64,000 nucleotides of DNA. Source: a virus. The notes under the pieces are model-generated. The model saw only the letters and a program-made list of their open reading frames with translations, did no database searches and had not been told where the DNA came from. Where the stretch lies: positions 124,001 to 188,000 of the IMG/VR virus record IMGVR_UViG_3300026484_000087, one strand, 5' to 3'. Positions 37,736 to 45,246 of this stretch are shown in pieces. The translations under genes and the position numbers were made by a program. How positions within the stretch are numbered: the first letter of the stretch is position 1; each line of letters begins with the position of its first letter.

Positions 37736-38117
37736 TGTCTTCTCCTATTTCCTTAATATAGTCTTTGAATCTATTTAGCTCATTAAGACTCATATTACAT
37801 TCGAACTCTTCAGTCCATTCTAATGTACAAAGCTCAGCGATGCTTTTACCAGCATCTTTATAATCCTGAACAGTTCCAGGACTAACTTGATCTTTTAATA
37901 CATCAACCACTATTTTGTTATTATCATTGTATTCAACAACAACTCTAACTGTTCCTACGTATATAAGATCTACTTCTCTTTTATTGTCTTGTCTTATTCT
38001 ACTAGCGAAAGCCATACTATCTTTTGGATAGTTTCCTCTATTGTCAAAGTTTCTTGTTAGAGGACTAACCCCAGTAGTAGTAAAATTATTAGAAAAGTTT
38101 TGTGGATTAAATGACAT
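37719..38117 (-). CDS. Small hypothetical protein
   Basis: A 132-residue protein of unknown family, start ATG 38117 behind AAGGAGACATT. The N-terminal 40 residues are Asn/Thr/Arg-rich and probably disordered; the rest has beta strands (DLIYVGTVRVVVEYNDNNKI) and an acidic C-terminus. It is first in a two-gene operon behind the leader with TTTCAACC promoter (38234) and TTACCCATAA-related element (38175). Confidence 0.6.
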   Translation of the reverse strand: MSFNPQNFSNNFTTTGVSPLTRNFDNRGNYPKDSMAFASRIRQDNKREVDLIYVGTVRVVVEYNDNNKIVVDVLKDQVSPGTVQDYKDAGKSIAELCTLEWTEEFECNMSLNELNRFKDYIKEIGEDNEKTN

Positions 38118-38174
38118 AATGTCTCCTTCCGTAATAGACCATTGATTATAGGTTCTAACTTTTGTTAGATTATT

Positions 38175-38191
38175 TTAAATTACCCATAATA
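38175..38191. promoter_or_regulatory. TTACCCATAA element, reverse orientation
   Basis: Top-strand TTAAATTACCCATAATA. The core matches the leader element at 32749, 37398 and 40064 but lies in the opposite orientation, about 60 bases upstream of the gene starting at 38117. A second copy in this orientation is at 40731. Confidence 0.4.
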
Positions 38192-38233
38192 AAAGAATCA
38201 TTAGCTATTTGATTCTTCCCCTATTACTACTTT

Positions 38234-38251
38234 TATTATATATGGTTGAAA
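38234..38251 (-). promoter_or_regulatory. Leftward TTTCAACC promoter
   Basis: Read leftward: TTTCAACCATATATAATA, identical over 18 bases to sites at 34211 and 41745, with a further TTTC about 8 bases upstream. TATAAT within it resembles a -10 box. It would drive the two small genes 37451-38117. It also lies within the space divergent to the RNase H gene. Confidence 0.65.
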
Positions 38252-38322
38252 TATATTCGAAACTCAATTTTAACAGTTTTTATAGACTAAGTAATTTTAT
38301 GATAAAATATAAGGAAATTAAT

Positions 38323-39762
38323 ATGTTAGATAATGAAAAACAATATGCTGCTTGTGTGTATACTGATGGTAGTGCTAATAATATGTTGAAGATATGGGGA
38401 TGGGGTTCTCACGGTTATATATATGACATTAATGAAAAGCCTAAGGTTACTAAAAATAAGCCAGTTAATATGGTAGTTACTGACATAGGATATTTAGAAC
38501 CAGGAGAGTTGAAGATCAAACCAAATGAATTAGTTAATCCAGTAGTTTATTTAGATTGGTATGGATCTTACCGTAGAGCTGGTACAAATAATGTTGGAGA
38601 ATTATTAGCTATAATAGAAACAGTAAAAAAATTACTAGAACATAATGTTACTAAGATAACTTTATTCTCAGATTCTACATATGCTATTGGTGTATTTAAA
38701 TCTAGCAAAACTAAAACAAAAGAATCTATAATTAAAAACGTAGAAGCTAATCAGGACTTATGGTTACTTGCTAAAGATATAAATGATACTGTAGAAAAAA
38801 GTAATATAGAGTTAACTATAGAAAAGATAAAAGCACATAATGGACATCTTGGTAATCATACGGCAGATGATATGGCTATGCTTGGTAGATACAATTCTAC
38901 TAAAATAATGAATGATGAAGAGATTGATTTTACATTAAGGGAACCACAAGGTTATTGGAAGCCTAAAAATGAAAGACATCCTTTCTTAACAGCTAAACAA
39001 ATATTCTTTACCAATAACGATAAGAATCCAAATGAGTATTCTTTATTAGGTTATAAGGAAGAAAACGAGATAGGTAAAAAAATGCATATAGCCAACTTTG
39101 GTTTAGTTGTTTTAAAAGATAAAGATGAGACTATAGACCTTATTAAGAATACATATAATGAGTTACTGGGAGAACACTCAGTAGTGTCTACTGTTAGAAT
39201 GGATCTTTTATTTAAACCAGATAACTTTAAATATGTAGAAAGATATGGTAAGAAATGTTTAATGCCTTTAAATAAAAATAGAAGGGGTATAAGTATACTA
39301 GAAAAAGAAATAGTGGCTAACTCTATAAATCCTCCAGCGTTAGCTTATACAGCCTTAAATAACCTAGACAACCTAAGAGTTGTATTAAATGATTTTAACG
39401 CTCTGAAGGCAGATAAAGGCTATATAACAGGCAAAGAATTTATTGACATTACAGATATGTATTATACTACTAATGATAAAGGTAAAAATGTATTTAGACA
39501 GGAATTAGGTAATGATATTAAAAGTTTAAAATATGTCTATGAAGTAGATGATAAAAAAGCAGATCTTATAATTCAATTTGGTAAAGACATACTTGCTAGA
39601 AATCCTATGAAGAAACTAGAAAAATTAGAACCTAAAGTATATTTAGTTATAGTAAATAGTAACAATGTAAAGTTGGACTATTATACCATAGTTGATATAG
39701 AAAGTACAGGCGATCAATCTGTATGGAGTAATTTTTATGCAAAGACAGTTTTTATAAAGTAA
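38323..39762 (+). CDS. rnhA: Ribonuclease HI with an extra C-terminal domain
   Basis: About 479 residues from ATG 38323 (MLDNEKQYAACVYTDGS) with AAGGAAATTAAT upstream; the hydrophobic upstream extension of the frame to 38209 overlaps the promoter region and is not coding. RNase H catalytic residues are all visible: D15 in VYTDGSANN, E in NNVGELLAII, D in LFSDSTYAIG, and H/D in KAHNGHLGNHTADDMA. It would cut RNA in RNA:DNA hybrids, for example to remove replication primers. The RNase H domain ends near residue 190; the remaining 290 residues are of unknown family and are unusual for this enzyme. Confidence 0.85.
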   Translation: MLDNEKQYAACVYTDGSANNMLKIWGWGSHGYIYDINEKPKVTKNKPVNMVVTDIGYLEPGELKIKPNELVNPVVYLDWYGSYRRAGTNNVGELLAIIETVKKLLEHNVTKITLFSDSTYAIGVFKSSKTKTKESIIKNVEANQDLWLLAKDINDTVEKSNIELTIEKIKAHNGHLGNHTADDMAMLGRYNSTKIMNDEEIDFTLREPQGYWKPKNERHPFLTAKQIFFTNNDKNPNEYSLLGYKEENEIGKKMHIANFGLVVLKDKDETIDLIKNTYNELLGEHSVVSTVRMDLLFKPDNFKYVERYGKKCLMPLNKNRRGISILEKEIVANSINPPALAYTALNNLDNLRVVLNDFNALKADKGYITGKEFIDITDMYYTTNDKGKNVFRQELGNDIKSLKYVYEVDDKKADLIIQFGKDILARNPMKKLEKLEPKVYLVIVNSNNVKLDYYTIVDIESTGDQSVWSNFYAKTVFIK

Positions 39763-39791
39763 GAGTAGTATAGCATATGCTATACTACTCT
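39762..39791. terminator. Palindromic terminator
   Basis: A 30-nt perfect palindrome (AGAGTAGTATAGCAT and its complement) lies between the convergent stops of RNase H and the gene at 39780. It overlaps both coding ends. Confidence 0.75.
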
Positions 39792-40052
39792 ATACCTCAT
39801 ATTTAACATATGAATGTTATCTGCTATATTTTTAAAAAGATTAAATTCTCTTGGATCTTTTTTACGATTAACTAAATTTTTTCTATAACCTTCATAATTC
39901 AGTTTTATTAAATGTTTGGCATAAGAATCAATATCTTTAAAATCTATAATGTTATAGTTTAAGTTATATAATTCAACAATGTCTAATAATAAATTATCTA
40001 GATCATCCTTAGTGAATGTTATTTCACCAAATTCAATTTTATCTGTTGTCAT
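39780..40052 (-). CDS. Small hypothetical protein
   Basis: A 90-residue protein, start ATG 40052 behind AAAGGAGAGAAAAT. Acidic N-terminus (EFGEITFTKDDLDNLLLDIVE), basic helical C-terminus (GYRKNLVNRKKDPREF). It is a single gene preceded by a TTACCCATAA leader element at 40064-40089. No family recognised. Confidence 0.55.
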   Translation of the reverse strand: MTTDKIEFGEITFTKDDLDNLLLDIVELYNLNYNIIDFKDIDSYAKHLIKLNYEGYRKNLVNRKKDPREFNLFKNIADNIHMLNMRYRVV

Positions 40053-40063
40053 ATTTTCTCTCC

Positions 40064-40089
40064 TTTAATCAGATAAATGTTATGGGTAA
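40064..40089 (-). promoter_or_regulatory. TTACCCATAA leader element
   Basis: Read leftward: TTACCCATAACATTTATC then TGATTAAA, identical over 26 bases to the element at 32749. It sits directly between the terminator of the membrane-protein gene and the ribosome site of the gene at 40052. Confidence 0.55.
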
Positions 40090-40098
40090 AAAAATAAA

Positions 40099-40117
40099 TA
40101 GAGTAGAAACTACTCTA
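40099..40117 (-). terminator. Terminator of the membrane-protein gene
   Basis: An 8-bp stem TAGAGTAG/CTACTCTA with a 3-nt loop lies just downstream of the stop at 40123. Leftward it is followed by TTTATTTTTTT, a good intrinsic terminator. Confidence 0.7.
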
Positions 40118-40122
40118 TCTTA

Positions 40123-40719
40123 CTATCTAAGGTACTTGAACCAAAGATAGTAGTCATACATATTTTGTATAACGTTTAATATTAACATAACCATGGTAAA
40201 TTGTATAATATCTATATGTAGAACTGATATAGATACTACTGCTATACCTGAACCAATAGCTCCACCAATAGTTATAGTTAAGTCAGCTGCTTTTCTAATT
40301 AACTTAAGTGCTTTGTTTCCAGAATCTGTATTAAATTCTTTTTGCTCATAGGCTCTAGATGTTTCCCCAGTTATTTTTCTAATAATAGCAGATCCTATAA
40401 TAACGCCATATACGATATAACCAGCAGTGGCTAAATCACTCGTATATATAAGACTTATATATAATGCTATTAAGAAGATGGTTTCCTGTGTTATAGATGC
40501 TAACTGTCCACCTTTTAATGTAACCCAATTAGTATGGGCTACTTTGATTCCTACTAGAGCAGTTATAAATATAAGCATCTCAAAGATAGGTATCACATCA
40601 TTACCCATTGCATTCTTAGCCATAATCATGAATGTAGTTAAAGCCATCCATGTTGTAGTTCCTAATAAATCACTTAGTATCATTGCTCTTGACCATTTTA
40701 TATAATTTGTTCTTTTCAT
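40123..40719 (-). CDS. Multi-spanning membrane protein
   Basis: A 198-residue protein with at least four hydrophobic segments: LLGTTTWMALTTFMIMA, IFEMLIFITALVGIKVA, TIFLIALYISLIYTS with AGYIVYGVIIGSAII, and IGGAIGSGIAVVSISVL with IIQFTMVMLILNVI. Start ATG 40719 follows TTAAGGAGAACATA. It is a lone gene between two terminators. It could be an inner-membrane protein for superinfection exclusion, a holin-like factor or a transport helper; length and number of spans do not suit a simple holin. Family unknown. Confidence 0.65.
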   Translation of the reverse strand: MKRTNYIKWSRAMILSDLLGTTTWMALTTFMIMAKNAMGNDVIPIFEMLIFITALVGIKVAHTNWVTLKGGQLASITQETIFLIALYISLIYTSDLATAGYIVYGVIIGSAIIRKITGETSRAYEQKEFNTDSGNKALKLIRKAADLTITIGGAIGSGIAVVSISVLHIDIIQFTMVMLILNVIQNMYDYYLWFKYLR

Positions 40720-40730
40720 TATGTTCTCCT

Positions 40731-40747
40731 TAAATTACCCATAATAT
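40731..40747. promoter_or_regulatory. TTACCCATAA element, reverse orientation
   Basis: Top-strand TAAATTACCCATAATAT, ending just before the ribosome site of the membrane-protein gene (read leftward: ATATTATGGGTAATTTA). It matches the copy at 38175 over about 15 bases. Confidence 0.45.
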
Positions 40748-40770
40748 ATTTTGTTACTTAAAACTAAAAA

Positions 40771-40799
40771 ATAACAGATACCAAATTGGTACCTATTAT
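40771..40799 (-). terminator. Imperfect terminator hairpin
   Basis: An inverted repeat of about 12 bp with two mismatches around GGTACC/GGTATC, placed immediately after the stop codon of the gene at 40799. Confidence 0.5.
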
Positions 40800-41050
40800 T
40801 AAAGATACTTAGACAATCTGTCTAACTCTTTTCTATATGACTCGATCTTAGCTGCTTTCTCTCTAGCGTCTTCAATAACCCTTTCCATATTTATGCCAAC
40901 TATATGTTTGGCTGACAATAATGATTGAGTATTTATTGAAAATATCTCAAACATATATTCACTATTTATCCTAGAATAAATTCTAGAATATACATATTTG
41001 CGTCTATCTTTTTTATTTAATCTAACTCTTTTATTTAATTTAAGCATCAT
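40799..41050 (-). CDS. Small basic hypothetical protein
   Basis: An 83-residue, Arg/Lys-rich protein (MMLKLNKRVRLNKKDRRKYVYSRIYSR...) with a helical C-terminus. Its start overlaps the upstream gene by 4 bases. Third of three small overlapping genes, probably one message. Function unknown. Confidence 0.55.
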   Translation of the reverse strand: MMLKLNKRVRLNKKDRRKYVYSRIYSRINSEYMFEIFSINTQSLLSAKHIVGINMERVIEDAREKAAKIESYRKELDRLSKYL

Positions 41051-41262
41051 AATACCTCATTAGCTTTTACAATACACTCGATATTATTTCTAATATCAGT
41101 TGCTTGTATTGGTTCATCTTCATAGTTGAATACTATTTCACCAATATTAAAACCCATACCGTTAAAATGCGTGCTAGCCATTCTAGCATGATCAGTTAAT
41201 AGCGTTAATGTTTCTAGATTAAACACTGTATCTTCTTCCACGTCCATTCTGATATTATACAT
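41047..41262 (-). CDS. Small acidic hypothetical protein
   Basis: A 71-residue protein (MYNIRMDVEEDTVFNLETLTLL...) whose first base overlaps the stop codon of the 60-residue gene upstream (TAATG type) and whose end overlaps the next start. Translation is probably coupled along the three genes. No family recognised. Confidence 0.55.
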   Translation of the reverse strand: MYNIRMDVEEDTVFNLETLTLLTDHARMASTHFNGMGFNIGEIVFNYEDEPIQATDIRNNIECIVKANEVL

Positions 41263-41444
41263 TATCTTTCCTCCACTTTAACTATAATGTTACTGCATTC
41301 GGTATTTGACCATATTGTAACTGAACCATTCTTTACTTCCCAACAATGACCTGTTCTTGTTTTACTTAAAGGCATTATTTCATATGCCCAACCATTACAA
41401 ACCTCTACCATTTTCTCACATCCGTCTACTGTTATAACTTGCAT
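41262..41444 (-). CDS. Small hypothetical protein
   Basis: A 60-residue protein (MQVITVDGCEKMVEVCNGW...) with four cysteines and beta-strand character, start ATG 41444 behind AAGGAACTAAA. It follows a leader of about 300 nt with a putative 29-residue ORF and a strong hairpin, running from the promoter at 41745. Function unknown. Confidence 0.55.
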   Translation of the reverse strand: MQVITVDGCEKMVEVCNGWAYEIMPLSKTRTGHCWEVKNGSVTIWSNTECSNIIVKVEER

Positions 41445-41477
41445 TTTAGTTCCTTATTTATTTTTTAATAATTACCA

Positions 41478-41567
41478 TTAATTGATATAGGAAATTATTT
41501 CTTTTAGAATATCTTTTAATAAAGATATCAACACAGTTCTTAAAAGAGATATTAAAAACTTTCTCAT
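41478..41567 (-). CDS. Putative 29-residue amphipathic micropeptide
   Basis: A short ORF starting MRKFLISLLRTVLISLLKD at ATG 41567, with AGGAA six bases upstream, ending 33 bases before the next gene. The peptide alternates Leu/Ile with Lys/Arg and would make an amphipathic helix, a pattern shared by small membrane-active peptides and toxins. It lies in the 365-bp space 41445-41809, which otherwise has a hairpin, a promoter and a terminator. No homology is known to me. Confidence 0.4.
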   Translation of the reverse strand: MRKFLISLLRTVLISLLKDILKEIISYIN

Positions 41568-41588
41568 GTGGATTCCTAGTCAAATTTT

Positions 41589-41617
41589 ACAGTATGGTAC
41601 CGTCAGTACCATACTGT
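41589..41617 (-). promoter_or_regulatory. Strong hairpin in the leader of the small-gene operon
   Basis: A 12-bp perfect stem ACAGTATGGTAC/GTACCATACTGT with a 5-nt loop, about 130 nt downstream of the promoter at 41745 and 22 nt before the micropeptide start. No U tract follows, so it may be an RNA processing or stability element rather than a terminator. Confidence 0.5.
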
Positions 41618-41744
41618 AGTCATTTGTTTATTTCTAGTTAATCCATCGAACTAAATCGATCCACCATATTAAATGGTCCATTCACTAACGATACGTATAC
41701 CGTAAATGATGGTTCACAGTAATTACAACTGCAAACTCTAATTA

Positions 41745-41762
41745 TATTATATATGGTTGAAA
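41745..41762 (-). promoter_or_regulatory. Leftward TTTCAACC promoter
   Basis: Read leftward: TTTCAACCATATATAATA, identical to 34211 and 38234, with GTTGAGTTTCC further upstream as at 38234. It would transcribe the 300-nt leader and the three small genes 40799-41444. Confidence 0.65.
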
Positions 41763-41775
41763 AAAAATGGAAACT

Positions 41776-41804
41776 CAACTTAGAGCATTTAATGCTCTAA
41801 GTTG
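41776..41804 (-). terminator. Palindromic terminator
   Basis: A stem of about 13 bp (CAACTTAGAGCAT / ATGCTCTAAGTTG) immediately follows the stop codon of the P-loop gene at 41810. Leftward it is followed by the T run of the promoter region. Confidence 0.7.
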
Positions 41805-41809
41805 TTAAA

Positions 41810-42475
41810 TTACCTTTTTTTCTCTGTACCAGATAACAAAGCCACAGAATTAAATTTAAAATCCAATAAAAGTTTATCTTGTCTATGGTAGTAGTATTCT
41901 GTTTTCTTAACAGCTAATATGTTACTTTCACGACTAAAATGATCTTCATTGAAATCTACACCTAGATACTCTGCTCGATTTTTCTCAACTTCCATGTTTA
42001 AGAAATATATTTTTCTATAGATTTCGTACCTAGTCAATTTTGGTTGTTTATAGTAGATGCTGTTTGATTTAGATCTGGTCCATATAATATCCATTTCATT
42101 GTTGGTTTTTATACTTGGGTAGATATCTACGAACCTTTCAGCCAATTTACCAAAATTATCTAAATGAATCTCTGGCATATCTATATAGAATCTACAGTTA
42201 TTCTCTAGAATAAAACTATTTATTATCTTAACTATGTCATCTTTTGATCTGGCTTCAAGCACAGTATAATTTACATTTTTAAGCTTACCAAATGTTCTTA
42301 TATCATCAGCTTTGGCACATGCTTGCTTTATGGCTTCTGCTGTTTCCTCACATGTTATGAAGATGGAGTTATAACTTGTACCACTGGTTTGTTCTGTTAT
42401 AAATAACCTAATAAGCTCGGTTGTTTTACCGCTTCTTGCTTTACCTACTATACATTTTATTTTATTCTTTTCCAT
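41810..42475 (-). CDS. P-loop NTPase of unknown role
   Basis: A 221-residue protein with an N-terminal Walker A GKARSGKT (residues 11-18), preceded by KIKCIVG and followed by ELIRLFITEQ. A possible Walker B is CRFYIDMPEIH (near residue 97). The fold resembles the thymidine-kinase or RecA-like P-loop group, but there is no zinc site or lasso motif of thymidine kinase, so no enzyme name is given. Start ATG 42475 follows AAAAGGAAATACT. It is last in a three-gene leftward operon from the promoter at 43516. Confidence 0.65.
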   Translation of the reverse strand: MEKNKIKCIVGKARSGKTTELIRLFITEQTSGTSYNSIFITCEETAEAIKQACAKADDIRTFGKLKNVNYTVLEARSKDDIVKIINSFILENNCRFYIDMPEIHLDNFGKLAERFVDIYPSIKTNNEMDIIWTRSKSNSIYYKQPKLTRYEIYRKIYFLNMEVEKNRAEYLGVDFNEDHFSRESNILAVKKTEYYYHRQDKLLLDFKFNSVALLSGTEKKR

Positions 42476-42493
42476 AGTATTTCCTTTTATATT

Positions 42494-43087
42494 TTAAATT
42501 TCTACCATTAATGCTTTATCTGTATCTTTAAAATACACTTCAGCTCCATTAAACCACTTATCTATTAGATCTATTTCTTCACATATATCATCATATGTTA
42601 ATATAAGATCTTTATCACTAAACATATTAGTTTTATATAGCCCAATATCATTCATGAAGAATGTATCACCTCTAGCGTTAATAACCTTAGCATAGATTTT
42701 ATCATTCTTTCTAAGGTAAGACTCTGAATAATAATAGATTCCATAGATGTTAAATTCATTTACATTTCTGGTTTGAGGTTTAACCTTAATGTATATGTTA
42801 TCAAAACTGGTTTTAGTAATGGATGCTATGCTACATTTAACTTTAGCCAAATTACTACCACCACTACCTATGACATGTTTTATTTCAATAGTAGGTACAT
42901 AAATAGTAAAATTCAACTTAGGTCTGCCAATAAACTTTGTTGGTAAAAATACATAACCATCAAATTGTGCCAAATGTACTTTAAATGCTCTAAGTTCCTT
43001 TTCAGCCAACTCAAGGTTTCTATCCTCATGGACAGGATACGAATTAAACATTCGTATATCGTCTTTATCTTTTAAAATGTTGGACAT
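42494..43087 (-). CDS. Hypothetical protein
   Basis: A 197-residue protein of unknown family. Its start shares bases with the stop of the upstream gene (TAATG), so translation is coupled. It is beta-rich in the middle (KLNFTIYVPTIEIKHVIGSGG) and acidic at the C-terminus. VIGSGGSNLAKVKC looks like a glycine loop, but there is no following nucleotide-binding signature. It lies between a coiled-coil protein and the P-loop NTPase. Confidence 0.6.
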   Translation of the reverse strand: MSNILKDKDDIRMFNSYPVHEDRNLELAEKELRAFKVHLAQFDGYVFLPTKFIGRPKLNFTIYVPTIEIKHVIGSGGSNLAKVKCSIASITKTSFDNIYIKVKPQTRNVNEFNIYGIYYYSESYLRKNDKIYAKVINARGDTFFMNDIGLYKTNMFSDKDLILTYDDICEEIDLIDKWFNGAEVYFKDTDKALMVEI

Positions 43088-43491
43088 TATAAGTACTCCA
43101 TCTTTGTATTTTCAGATATAGTTATGCCTTTATGCTCATATATGTTTTCTAATGTATCTGTAAAATCTGTATCAATATATGCTAAGTTATCGATATGCGA
43201 TTCCTTAAGTTCAGCAACAACATCTGCATCTAGAACGATGATCTTTTTATCCTCATCAACTTTATATGTAATATCATGGTTCTTAAAGTATTTAATAAAC
43301 CATACAAATATACTTTCACTTTCTTTAACATAAAGTTCGCCTAATTCATTCTCTATTTCTTCTAATCGCTCATCGATATCATCAAGTCCATTTACATGAC
43401 TCTCATCTATGTCTAAACCTTTACATCTGATAACTTCAGCTTGTGCAAGTAACTCTTCTTCTTCTTTTCTTAAACTTTCTATTCTAGTCAT
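43087..43491 (-). CDS. Hypothetical coiled-coil protein
   Basis: A 134-residue acidic protein with an N-terminal Glu-rich coil (RIESLRKEEEELLAQAEVIR) and a small alpha/beta C-terminus (DEDKKIIVLDADVVAELKE). Start ATG 43491 behind AAAGGAGTCGTT. First gene of the operon controlled by the promoter-hairpin at 43516-43549. Function unknown. Confidence 0.6.
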   Translation of the reverse strand: MTRIESLRKEEEELLAQAEVIRCKGLDIDESHVNGLDDIDERLEEIENELGELYVKESESIFVWFIKYFKNHDITYKVDEDKKIIVLDADVVAELKESHIDNLAYIDTDFTDTLENIYEHKGITISENTKMEYL

Positions 43492-43515
43492 AACGACTCC
43501 TTTATATTTATATCT

Positions 43516-43549
43516 GATACTGCCATGTATCTATATTAATAATATATAA
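43516..43549 (-). promoter_or_regulatory. Leftward promoter with 5' GATAC hairpin
   Basis: Read leftward: TATATATTATTAATATA directly followed by GATACATGGCAGTATC, then a 24-nt leader and ATG 43491. One of four such elements in the window (14505, 34189, 43516, 51333). Confidence 0.7.
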
Positions 43550-43565
43550 GTAAAAAAAATTAGAT

Positions 43566-43595
43566 AACTACTTAGGACATATGTCCTAAGTAGTT
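43566..43595 (-). terminator. Palindromic terminator
   Basis: A 30-nt perfect palindrome (AACTACTTAGGACAT and its complement) overlapping the stop codon of the HNH gene. Leftward it is followed by CTAATTTTTTTT, a good U tract. Confidence 0.8.
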
Positions 43596-45075
43596 ACATC
43601 TTAACGATTTTTATAAGGTTATTAACCATGCCTATTTGATGGTTTATTAAACTATAATTAGTCATTGCTATAGATATCAAACTAGCATTATTATCTAGAC
43701 CAGTAGATAATGCATGTAATGTAGATTTAGTTATTTCAAACTTATTATCTTTACTAACAATATGTTCATGTAGCATATTAGTTTTTTCAGCTATCTCTTT
43801 AACTAAGCTATCTATTTTACTAAAATTAACCTTACCAAGTTTATTTCCTAGAATGGCAGTATCTTCAGCAAGCTTAGGCAATGAAGTTAAATTTGGTACA
43901 AGTTTACCAACTGGCATTCTATCGTTGTTAGAGTTAACATCTATAACCCCAGATAGATTATTTTTTATCTCATAAGCAACTTCTTCGGTTTTTTCAAAAA
44001 GTGTTTTCTTAGGTTTAAAAGATTTTCTGTAATCTTCATCAGACATTATCTTACTTAAGATGACATTTAACTCACTAAGAGAATCTATAATTAAAGAACC
44101 TAACATATGTTCATTTTTACTAAGTTTATTTTCAAGTTCTATTAGGTTAGTGTTTAAACCAATAACGACTGGGGTTTCTCTAGATTCTATACTAGCATAA
44201 CTTTTATTCTTAATAATTCTCTTAAGAGAACTAATATCACTTCTAAGTTGTCTAAGTTCTTTATTGCTTTCACCAGATATACCACTTATGGTTTCTGTAA
44301 CACCAGAGAATAATTCGCTAATAGAATTTAATCTATTTAAAACAAAGTTATTTATATTACTAATTAAACCATTTTCATTACTAAGCATATTAACCGCTTC
44401 ATCTACTGATTCAAAACTAAGAGTTTCTTCTAACGTTACTAACTGATTAACTTTTTCCATATTCTTTTTCCTTTTATCCCATACATCTTGTATGTTCTGT
44501 GATTGACTACCCCATTTAAGATTGGTAGCATTACAATTCTCTTTATTATCGTCCTTATGCATAACGACAAAACCTTTTGGACCAACTCCATGAAATGCAG
44601 TACAAACCAATATATGTACATACTCCATTTTACTTTTGGTGCTACCATCTTTAAAAATAGATACTTTAAGATAGTGTCCAGCACTAACACCTTTAGTAAA
44701 ATTACCTGTTTTCAATGTAAGTATTTCTCCAAGGTTACTCGCCAGATACTTACTAAATCCAGGTATAGGTTTCCATATTCTATCCATAGCATTTAATGGG
44801 ACAGGTATCCTATTTGATACATCTACATTAACTGGCAACTCAATTGGTATTATGTTTTTATGTATATAAGGAGCTTCCTCATCTACATATAGGCCATCAT
44901 CTGATAGACTAAATACTTTATAGTACCATCCATCAAGTTTTCTATGTTTTTTCTTAATAGCTTTAACAAGGTCTTTTAATGTCTTATACATTTTTATATA
45001 ACCAGTGCTATTTACCTTAATTTCTATTTTTTTATTAAGTATATCTGTTTTATAAATTGGTAAATATAATACCAC
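43594..45075 (-). CDS. HNH homing-type endonuclease fused to a long helical C-terminal region
   Basis: 493 residues, with a GTG start at 45075 behind AAGGAGTAATTA. A NUMOD4-like motif IWKPIPGFSKYLASNLGEI (about residues 98-116) precedes an HNH core: VHILVCTAFHG, VVMHKDDNKENCNATNLKW, SQSQNIQDVWDKRKK. These are typical of phage free-standing homing endonucleases. The remaining 290 residues, about 60% of the protein, are long helices and coiled coils, which is unusual. It might move itself or a linked intron, and could be the cognate enzyme of the ORF-less intron at 14743, but there is no sequence evidence for that. Confidence 0.8.
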   Translation of the reverse strand: MVLYLPIYKTDILNKKIEIKVNSTGYIKMYKTLKDLVKAIKKKHRKLDGWYYKVFSLSDDGLYVDEEAPYIHKNIIPIELPVNVDVSNRIPVPLNAMDRIWKPIPGFSKYLASNLGEILTLKTGNFTKGVSAGHYLKVSIFKDGSTKSKMEYVHILVCTAFHGVGPKGFVVMHKDDNKENCNATNLKWGSQSQNIQDVWDKRKKNMEKVNQLVTLEETLSFESVDEAVNMLSNENGLISNINNFVLNRLNSISELFSGVTETISGISGESNKELRQLRSDISSLKRIIKNKSYASIESRETPVVIGLNTNLIELENKLSKNEHMLGSLIIDSLSELNVILSKIMSDEDYRKSFKPKKTLFEKTEEVAYEIKNNLSGVIDVNSNNDRMPVGKLVPNLTSLPKLAEDTAILGNKLGKVNFSKIDSLVKEIAEKTNMLHEHIVSKDNKFEITKSTLHALSTGLDNNASLISIAMTNYSLINHQIGMVNNLIKIVKM

Positions 45076-45096
45076 TAATTACTCCTTATAATACAT

Positions 45097-45122
45097 TATT
45101 TCATATAAATGTTAGGTGGTAA
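45097..45122 (-). promoter_or_regulatory. Degenerate TTACCCATAA leader element
   Basis: Read leftward: TTACCACCTAACATTTATATG, a weaker match to the elements at 32749, 37398 and 40064. It is placed the same way, between an upstream terminator and the ribosome site (here of the HNH gene). Confidence 0.35.
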
Positions 45123-45139
45123 AAGAAAAATACCATTAG

Positions 45140-45165
45140 GTTAGATGTGCCATGGCACATCTAAC
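45140..45165 (-). terminator. Palindromic terminator
   Basis: A 26-nt perfect palindrome (GTTAGATGTGCCA and its complement), about 80 bases downstream of the HAD-like gene stop. Leftward it is followed by a T-rich stretch. Confidence 0.65.
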
Positions 45166-45246
45166 ATTATTTCTTAAGTTAATAAATATTGCATGACAAT
45201 AGTGTATTGCTATCATTATCAATTTGATATTTAAGCTTATACTTTA

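Noticed and set aside
38209-38322. Hydrophobic N-terminal extension of RNase H
   Set aside because: It covers the leftward TTTCAACC promoter and lacks a ribosome site; ATG 38323 is well supported.
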